Below are positions 56,433 to 64,000 of a stretch of 64,000 nucleotides of DNA, piece after piece. Both the position numbers and the translations under genes were made by a program. The DNA comes from Impatiens glandulifera (lineage: Eukaryota; Streptophyta; Magnoliopsida; Ericales; Balsaminaceae): contig NC_061867.1 in the NCBI RefSeq assembly GCF_907164915.1, positions 33,105,751-33,169,750 on the forward strand. The letters run 5' to 3'. The first letter of the stretch is position 1. Each line of letters begins with the position of its first letter. The notes below the pieces were generated by a model. That model did not search any database and was not told the DNA's origin. It saw only the letters and a list, made by a program, of their open reading frames with translations.

Positions 56433-59400
56433 TTATTGATCTTCCCTTTTCACATCAATTGGGTAGGTGAATCCTTCACCGCTAAATCCTTCACCGTTTA
56501 GAAGGTTATGAAAAGGAGGGAGAGAACAGCCACTGCGACCACTTCCACTACTTCCACCACCACGATCACTGCTGCGACCTCCACCTCTTTTGTTTGGCCT
56601 ACAGCTTCCATCACCGGTTTGTTTTATCTTGGATCTGGTGCCAGTTGAAACACCACTGCCTCCTCTACTGCTGCTGCCACCTCTAGAACTTCCTTCCCCC
56701 TTTTTAACATAATCATCACCTTGGGAAATGAGGTTCTTCTCTTTATTAGCACCTTCTTGAGCAACTTCAGCGGCCTGAATTTGCATTGTAAAGGAATCAG
56801 CTTGTTCCAATCGCTCAGCATCATCTCTGCTCATATGTCCTTGTATCTCGATCATTTGACTTTGAATTAGACTCATTCCATCCATGACTTCTTGATGAAG
56901 TTCAATGGTGGTTTTTCTTTCGCAATCAAGAAAGTTAGACTGCCGCTTAAAGAAGTTTTTTTCGAATTTGGTGTAAGTCTTGTTGAGGGTATTGATCTCG
57001 TATGTGTTCCTCTTCAAAGTTTGCTCCATTTCATTATGAGTTTTAAGAAGAGAGGCAAATTCCTTCTTGTTGGATTTCTGAGTCTTAATAATCTTCATCA
57101 TGTTGGATTGCATTTCAGCCACATTTTTCTGAAGGGTACCCATCATTTCCGTCATTGACTTCATAATCTTTGCACCACCAGCAGATGATCCTTCATCTGA
57201 TGACATCTCTTGAGAATCTACTGGAGCGGTCCGAATGAGACTGAAGTGAGTGTGAACGTGCAGGGACTGCTCTAGTTCATCCTTCTCTAAATCACTTCTA
57301 GACTTTCTCTCTTCTTCATCACCCAAAATATCTTCACGTACCTTGTGAATCTTATTGGATGAACCGTCTGAATGACGAGGAAGGTTAACAACATCATCAT
57401 GAACATTCGCAGCAGTAATATCTGGAAATGGTCGAGGCTTGGGTGAACCGGGAATGAAGCATTGAGATAGAGGAAGCTCTTCTGAAGACGCATCATTTTT
57501 ATCTTGTTCCTCCTCAGATGAATAACTCTCCTATGATTCCTTGTCAGTTGAGGGTTTCCCCTCAGATCGAGCTTCATTAGGCTGACTGGCTTCAACCACC
57601 TTCTCTGGAGATGCCTCTAATTCGAGAATAGGGGACTCCGACACTTTTTCTTCTTGGGTTATAAGAGTTTTAATAGGTTTCATAATAACTTCCTCTTCAG
57701 CAATGGGATCGGGTTAAGCAGGTTCCACAATCTGTTCAATTCTGGATGGAGCCATTAGACGTATTTCTTCAACTAATAGACTTCCAATTCTATAAGAAGA
57801 GCAACAACTTGCTCATCTTCTGAAGGAGCAAAGTCACAATCATCGAACTGTTGTATAGGTTCATCTTCATATGAAGGGTTTCCGAAATGATTCCTAGAGC
57901 AATCATCTTCATGAACGTACCTAAGAACGACATAAATGTAGTCCTGCATGATTGCATCGAGTCTTTTCAGAGCCTTCATCTCTGCATCAGCATTCTTTTC
58001 AAGAGGATTGAAGTTGTCTCTTCAGGCTTGGAGGATCGGAAATAGAGCCCAACCTCTCAAATTTGCTTAAACTAGCTCTTTTCTCTTGAGAGCTTCATAA
58101 ACTTCCGACGTTTAAGCCCACTTCAGGACTCTCTTTTCAACGTTGACCAACTTCAACCATTGATTGTTTACGCCTTTTCCCTTGATAATCTCATCATACC
58201 TAATGGACATTCTATTCAAGACCCAAGTATCAAAGATCTTGATCTTCTTAGCGGCCCTTACTTTGGCCTGATCCATCATTAGGTTAACAATGCAAGTTGC
58301 TTCAGAGACCTCCTCATTTGAATCAGTTGCAATATCCTTGCCTTTTCCAATAACCTCAACAGGCTTTTTAGTGGGCCTTAGTTCCCCAAATGTTATTCCA
58401 GCGGCTTTTCTGGTTGCTCACATAATCTCGTGAGCAGAAAGAGGTCTGTCAAAAAGTCCAGGCGTGGCTTTAGACTGGACAATCTTTCTAGTCACTATGG
58501 ACATTGTTTGAACTGGTTTGGGAACAGGGGACTCTTCAATTTGCAAAGAAAGAGCTTTTTTAGGTGTAGTACCAGCAGCAAGGGTAAGAACGACACATTG
58601 CTCTGGTTCGAGAGAAACTGTAGCTTCAGCAGCTACTAAATCGGGTTGACGAATAGGAGATTCAATCCTGTCAAGATTTTCAATGTTTGGACCAACTGGC
58701 TCAACAGCTGGCCCGGCAGCAAGTTCCTCAACAGGAACAAAGACAGAAAAATTTTGTTCCAGCACAGGAACATTAAACATAGGCTCTTTGGCCTTAGATC
58801 GAGAAGGGGTTACCTTAGACGATGCTTTCAAAGACGTAGACGCCCTGGGCGCCTTTATTTTTCTTATTTTGAAGCGGAGGACTTATCGGGATTTCTTAAC
58901 TAGCTCGCGGTTGGAGACAAGGAAGACATTGGAATACTAGCAAGTGCGAAGGAACCTTGCTGAACTTTGGAATCAACTATTCTAGATTCCTTCTTCGAAG
59001 AACTTTTCTGACTAGTAGAACTAGCCTCAGATTCATTCACTATTCTTGTTCTTTTGTTTCCTGTCGACAGGATAGAAGCCGCAGGTTGTTCGGAACGAGT
59101 TACGGATCTTCCACCCGTCTATTGGCTTGATGCTCCGGAAACAGACTCTTTAGTGTTCTTCATTCGAACGAGGGTATTGGCAACAGTGAAGACGTTGAAC
59201 ACCCGGGAAGAGTTGATCGACTCAAAGTCCCCCATAGGAACCCCTAAGTGTTCTAACATTCGGCTAAGTTGAGCGGCAAAGCTCACACTTTCTCTGTTCT
59301 TGGTGTCAATTGTTGCGCACAAGTTCATGTACAACGTTGAGGCCCAGTTGACCTAAATCTCTTTGGAAATAGTCGTCATATAGTTAAAACGATCTTGACT

Positions 59401-59460
59401 ATAAGGATGAAACGATCCCGCCTTCCCTTGAAGAGCTTTAGAAAAGTAAAGAAATTGTTT
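56433..59460 (-). pseudogene. Long ORF2 of element I (ORF2 domain plus coiled-coil and RG/GS tail)
   Basis: In sense order, ~59460-59119 carries the C-terminal ORF2 domain: SKALQGKAGSFH, FNYMTTISKEI, VNWASTLYMNL, FAAQLSRMLEHLGVPMG, INSSRVFNVFTVANTLVRMK. This parallels B (INWSRVIFHNLVGM; IKSTRVLNYQKVLDYI). A long tail absent from A and B follows: basic Ser-rich KASSKVTPSRSK (~58830), Val/Pro/Glu-rich sequence, AAKKIKIFDTWVLNRMSIRYDE (~58250-58185), acidic segments, then an open 297-aa stretch (57326-56433) with heptad-like Met/Gln/Asn/Lys coiled coil (TEMMGTLQKNVAEMQSNMMK) and a Gly/Ser/Arg-rich C-terminus (SRGGSSSRGG; NKRGGGRSSDRGGG). RG-rich tails often bind RNA. About six stops or frameshifts break it. 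The N-terminal half is missing. Confidence 0.6.
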
Positions 59461-61053
59461 CTTTTTCTCCCCTTCCATGGATTTTCCAACATGGAGGGTG
59501 TCTCGTTTCTCTTTCATCACTCATATTTGAGTTGGTGTTATGCTTTGTTCGATTTGGTATTGTGTTTAGACAGATCGAACTTTTTTAATCTAAAACTCTC
59601 AGTCGTTGATGGGTCATTTGTTGTTCATACCCTTATTATATTGGTGATCATTTTTCGAGTCTGTGTGCGTCCCCTTCTTAACAGTAAAGGAAATAAAATA
59701 ATAAGATTTGGAGTTAATTTTCTTTTTTTCAATAATGAGTTAATTACTCGAACTGATCTTTCATATGTAGACCCTCTTATAAGTATTTTTTCATGATTTG
59801 TATGAGTTTCTCACTATTTCGACAATATATGTAAATGATTCATTGTTATCTGACATTACTTTTTCCGGCATTACTTATTAGTACTCAATTATGAATAATT
59901 TTAACTAGCGGTTATAATATTTGATAGAGATTCTTTCGATATTGTTTCATTAGTTCGTTCGTTCTTTTTCAACATTCATCGTTTAGGAAAACAAATGAGT
60001 TCGTCTTTTTAGTGACATATCAACTAATTGCATGATCATTGGTTTTTTCATTGAGAATTTTGTTTTTATAAATTGTTCATATTTAATATGAATGACCATG
60101 ATTAAAAGTTACAACGCTCTACCAATGAGTTATGAATCTTCACCGATCCACGATGAATGCTCGCGACGGAGACACAATTATCATACTCTTTTCCATCTCC
60201 AATCAACTATCCTTCAAACTAAAAACAACGTTCCAAAACAATACAATTGAAATTAAGATCCAGATAGTACCTACAATTATATCTTTATGCTCAAGCCATT
60301 TAATACAATAATTAAAACAAGTTGGGTACAACATTTTTATAAATAAAAAAATGTCTAACTAACTTTAGGAGTATATAGTTGTTTTCTTAATGGGGATGTG
60401 ATATGGATTGTTTTGGTATAGCCAAAGCATAAATAACCAGTAAAAAATAATCTTGATCATTATTCAAAATACATTTATAATTTAAAATATTAATTAAGAT
60501 TTTTATTAAGTAATTTCCTATTTTTGAGATCTTGATTTTCTGTGTTTAGAAGAATGTAACACATTACACATTATTTTACCTATATTACTTTATACTTTAA
60601 TCAAAATATATATTTTTTTTTTTGTAAAAATTGAACTAAAATCTATGAAAAGGTTTTACATGCTAATCTACCATATAAGTACATTTTCTCAATTTGTGAT
60701 ATGCTTAATTTCCTTTAGTTAGACTTTTAAAAATTGATTCAAAACCAATTTTGTTGTTATTTTTCGGTTAATATAGTTAAATATTGACAAATTAAGTTAA
60801 AAATTATAAAAGAAGAATTTTGTAAGAGAGAACTTCATGAATTTATTAAAGGAATAAATGGCTATATATATCCATCATCTTACATTTAAAAAATAAAATA
60901 AATTTTCATAAACAAATTATTAACTTCTACTAACTACTAGATAAGATAATATCAACTAACTACTAGTTAAGAACAAATAACTACTTCTAGATAAGAATAA
61001 AGAGTTATACATCTCCATATACAATAATAAATTAATAAAAAAAACTAGCATAT
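59461..61053. other. No gene or repeat recognised
   Basis: AT-rich in its right half. A 133-codon + strand frame (59395-59796) overlaps the ORF2 end and has no recognised motif. A tRNA A-box-like run lies at ~60115-60133 without a matching cloverleaf. This may be host intergenic DNA. Confidence 0.5.
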
Positions 61054-61550
61054 TGTTACGGTCCAGATATAAAGTCTGCGGTCCAAATATAATATCAGCA
61101 CCCTCCATCGGTCCAATTGAGCACTTAGGCTAGTTTCTGTTTTTTGTTTTAATGTGCTGTTTTGTATTCCTTTTCTATTATTTCTCAAAATTTCTCAAAC
61201 CGAATTCTGTTATTTCTAGTAATTTTTGTAACTGAATATTCTGGGGCAAGACAACAACTATATAAAGTTGATCTCTCTTCCCCGAGGATGAATGGAATAA
61301 TGAATATATGAAATTACTTGTGAAAGTTCTTCACCCTCATTGTATTTTATATTTTATTTTGGTATGTTTGGTATAGACTAACAATATTCTCTTCTCATCC
61401 ATGATTCTTCTTTCCTCTCATCCCAAATTCTTCATTACAAAACCCTTTCGTTGCACTTTGATTATATATTTCCCACCCGGTCCTAAAGATCAGGAACTCG
61501 ATTTTTTAAATCAAGAACCCAAAACGCTAGTTACAAATCAAGTTGTAACA
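61054..61550 (+). repeat. 5' LTR of element J (497 bp)
   Basis: TGTTACGGTCC to GTTGTAACA, with TATA CTATATAAAG near 61258. Aligns with LTR E over its length. Confidence 0.85.
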
Positions 61551-61553
61551 TCT

Positions 61554-61565
61554 TGATATCAGAGC
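61554..61565 (+). other. Primer-binding site of element J
   Basis: TGATATCAGAGC, one mismatch to the initiator tRNA-Met complement. Confidence 0.8.
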
Positions 61566-61607
61566 AAGATGATTCTCAAATGATAGAAAACCCTCCAGCA
61601 AGTAAAG

Positions 61608-62400
61608 ATGGATGCTCTAAAGACCCTAATCGAAGGCTTGTCCTAACAAACTACTGCTATGCAAGCTTCAATGGACAGAAGGTTTGATGCCGCTGAAGAA
61701 AGATTGGCAGCCATTGAAAGTGGTGCGTCTAATAATGGAAAAGATCCCCGCACCCGACCTTATGTTAATGCTTATTGCTATGAAAAGGCCCTTCCTATAT
61801 GGCCAACACTACGTTCCTTCAACCCGACTCATAAAGGTTGATTTTCCTGAATTTGATGGGACTAATTTGGAAGGTTGGCTCATATCTGTCGAGCAATTCT
61901 TTAAAGTGGACAAGACGAATGATGCCACGAAACTGGACATTGCCCGTATTTACTTTTCAAAAGAAGCAAAAATGTGGTATAACTCATATTTGCAGAACTG
62001 CAACCTTGGAGAAGCCTTCTCATGGGATGTATTCAAGAGAGATCTCTTGATGCGATTCGATCCTTCCATACACAACACCCCCATGAGATAATGCATGAAC
62101 TTGAAGTAGGTCAGCACGGCCCAAGAAGCAACTTACGTGTCCCTAATGAGTAGAAGGCCTTTGTACAGCATTGAACCACCGCTGCTTCCCATGCCATGCA
62201 ATGTTAACACGGTCTAGCCGAGCGCAAACCGGACAACCGACCCCAGGAAAGGCATATGTTATACTTGCAACGAGGAATGGGAGCCCAACCATGGGTGCAA
62301 ATCCAAATTATTTATGGTCTCGGCTAATCATCAAGAAGTTCAAGAACCCATTCAAGAACCCATTCAAAAACCAGTTTTTGATGATCCACCTTTGTTGCTT
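61608..62400 (+). pseudogene. Gypsy gag of element J
   Basis: ATG 61608 (MDALKTLIEGLS, then a stop), MQASMDRRFDAAEERLAAIE, then a frameshift near 61790 into 61684-62091. That frame carries the best copy of the gag core in this family: LIKVDFPEFDGTNLEGWLIS, VEQFFKVDKTNDATKLDIA, MWYNSYLQNCNLGEAFSW and FKRDLLMRFDPS. After a stop, a knuckle-like C-YT-C-NEEWEPNHGC lies at ~62250-62300, followed by QEVQEP repeats. Confidence 0.8.
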
Positions 62401-62569
62401 GAGACAGGGGATGAACCTGCCATTTTTTTTGCACACATTCACGGTCTTGTAGGGAATTCCTCGGACACAAGTCAATAGGATGCAGGGAAATCAGCTAGAG
62501 AAGACCTTGGAAAATTGTAGTGTTGCTGCCAGGGTGTAAGTAAAAAGTAAGCACGAAGGCCAAATTGTT

Positions 62570-62800
62570 TCACTTATGGCAAAGACATTGAAAGACACTC
62601 TTGAAGATCTCCACAGCAACCTAAAGACCGACCACCAGCCAAGAGAGTAATTAGAAGTCATGGTTGTTTGGATGCCCCTTGTAGTGATGGTCCAGAAAAA
62701 GAATTAGGCTTGGATATTTGATTATACTCTAGAGTATAATAGGAAGAAGAATTGTTATTTGGCTGATCCTGGGGTACTTGGCCGAAGGAAGGACTAGTTC
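62570..62800 (+). pseudogene. Broken second ORF of element J
   Basis: Across one frameshift it reads QQPKDRPPAKRVIRSHGCL, then AWIFDYTLEYNRKKNCYLAD and PGVLGRRKD-stop, matching the second ORFs of E and F, including the identical terminus. Confidence 0.6.
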
Positions 62801-63100
62801 TGGATTTTTGATAACACCATAGTATATAAGGGGAGCTGAAAGACGTTTTATTTTTATATATGCACTAGGTCCTAACCAGCTCCACTATTGAAAGGATGTT
62901 GCCGAAGGTTTTTTAAGAATTGTGGTCCTAGACCCCCGACACATTCTAGACCTACTGAAAATCTGACCGAACAGCAAGAGAAAATAGTTCTCTTTATAGT
63001 TGGAAGGATGTGAATTAGAGGCTGACCAGGACACGGTTTTTTTGTCGAGGGCGACGAATTTTGAAGGGGGAGATAATGCTACGGTATAGTGATAAAGTAT

Positions 63101-63344
63101 TAAATAAATAAAAGAAATTATTTATTTATCTCCCCTATTAATTAGGTTAAATATAATAACTAATTCCTATAATTTCTCAATTTAGTTATTTCTATATTAC
63201 TATTATAAATAGATAAACAATTGTAAAGATTACTGATGAGAAATTTCTAAAAACAGACTTTTCTAAAAACCGGTCTAATAAATTTAAGTTCTTTAATAAT
63301 CCCGGCCAACAATCACAGATTTTGAATATTTATTCTAAATAATC
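63101..63344 (+). other. Junction sequence and 3' UTR stub of copia element L
   Basis: No ORF. An AATAAATAAAAGAAATTATTTATTT-like hairpin (read in two halves) occurs near 63105-63130. The last ~100 bp probably belong to the 3' UTR of L, since a purine tract follows. Confidence 0.4.
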
Positions 63345-63358
63345 AAAAAGGGAGAAAT
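63345..63358 (+). other. Polypurine tract of element L
   Basis: AAAAAGGGAGAAAT, identical to the tract of element A, directly before TGTTAG. Confidence 0.85.
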
Positions 63359-64000
63359 TGTTAGAAAAATCAAGATAGTTAATTTATTAAAAGAAATTTA
63401 ACTATCTAAAGAACTTAATCAATCTTTAATCATATGTGTAGGAGCAGCTTCAACAAGATCGACTAATCCATCAACAAGATCGGCCAAACCAAAATGCTCT
63501 CAACGTGATCTACCCTCTCGGTTAAACTGAATCGGCTCAAACACATTCGAAGTTAAACCGAATCGGCTCAAATTCAGGCCCGGCTAGAGGTGCTAACCAA
63601 TAATGTTCGGTTGGCTCAATGCATTGAAGATCTTAAAGCCAACGGGAAGATTATTCAAAGTTATGAATAATCTGTAGATGACGTAATGAATATATCTTGG
63701 GAATATGCAAAACAAGGTTCTGAGATAAGGCATGCAGCAATCTAATGAATGCAGATTTTATCCAACCTCACAAGCAATCTTCACGGTGCAGGCGATTGCT
63801 CCATGCATGGCTGCCATATGTACAAAAAGCAAAGCTACCTACTCTAACCTGCTCGACTACCTATGACCTATCAACTCAGGAGTGAGAAATATGACCGTTG
63901 TCATATTTCCCATATAAAAGGAAGCCAAAGCATTGAAGAAAAATACAAATTCTGAGACACGTTATCAACCTGGTTTTCACCTGATCAAACCTGAAAAGCA
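63359..64000 (+). repeat. Copia 3' LTR of element L, cut by window end
   Basis: Starts TGTTAGAAAAATCAAGATAG. Same family as the LTRs of C and the solo LTR. It contains the CCCGGCTAGAGGTGC block, GCAGGCG segment and TATA CATATAAAAGG (~63911). Its U3 supplies the ~200 bp missing from both arms of the palindrome at 13235. Confidence 0.85.

Larger units (their letters stand above)
54310..59460 (-). mobile_element. Copia element I, 3' part with long ORF2
   Basis: 3' LTR 54310-56244, purine tract, then a long, mostly open accessory region up to ~59460. Spacer, pol and 5' LTR are missing. Confidence 0.8.
61054..63100 (+). mobile_element. Gag-only gypsy element J
   Basis: 5' LTR 61054-61550, primer-binding site, gag, knuckle, broken second ORF, purine tract 63063-63076 (GAAGGGGGAGATAA), then only ~24 bp of 3' LTR (TGCTACGG...) before other sequence. 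Same family as E and F, also without RT or integrase. Confidence 0.8.

Noticed and set aside
59395..59796. 133-aa plus-strand frame with a hydrophobic stretch
   Set aside because: Overlaps the end of ORF2 of element I on the other strand and has no recognised motif; probably chance.
60113..60140. tRNA A-box-like run (minus strand ...CATTGGTAGAGC...)
   Set aside because: I could not fold an acceptor stem, anticodon arm or B box around it; at best a tRNA fragment.

Overview
The window is nuclear DNA of a flowering plant, probably a eudicot. It is a pile of LTR retrotransposons inserted into and beside one another; I found no convincing host gene, tRNA, rRNA or CRISPR array. The lineage is an inference: the accessory ORF described below resembles, from memory, proteins abundant in Gesneriaceae/Lamiales genomes, and I could not check this.

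Layout. 1-3840: 3' end of a + strand Ty1/copia element (A). 3841-6800: broken Tat-like Ty3/gypsy gag-protease-RT. 7381-25391: minus-strand copia element B, split inside its RT by an 8.3-kb nested, internally inverted copia insertion (C, 12265-20536). 27253-37097: remnants of a second Tat-like gypsy element (LTR-like block, integrase tail, 3' tandem repeats) holding two small gag-only gypsy elements, E (31862-34336) and F (34430-36699). 37098-43885: pol-deleted copia element G sharing an LTR with a fragment of a second copy, H. 43886-54309: a 57-bp tandem array, then three copies of a 2.6-kb macro-repeat, the third broken by a solo LTR. 54310-59460: 3' end of copia element I with a long accessory ORF. 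61054-63100: third gag-only gypsy element J. 63345-64000: start of another copia LTR (L).

The main pattern is in the copia elements. They carry an extra ORF ('ORF2') between the RNase H stop and the 3' LTR. It is intact in B (259 aa), broken in A, G and H, cut off after its start in C, and fused to a long coiled-coil and Gly/Ser/Arg-rich tail in I. It lies 0.7-0.9 kb after pol, behind a spacer with candidate promoter motifs. In the A/B/G/I family the LTR U3 holds long arrays of short palindromes (GTTAGAC-loop-GTCTAAC), and scattered copies of the same motif lie in the spacer ahead of ORF2. An accessory protein plus an element-specific repeated motif invites comparison with the VANC/VANDAL anti-silencing system. 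That link is a hypothesis, not something the sequence proves.

A second pattern: gypsy elements E, F and J all lack protease-RT-integrase but keep gag plus the same small second ORF ending in GVLGR-x-KD. All element boundaries were read by eye from terminal TG..CA, primer-binding sites, polypurine tracts and target duplications.
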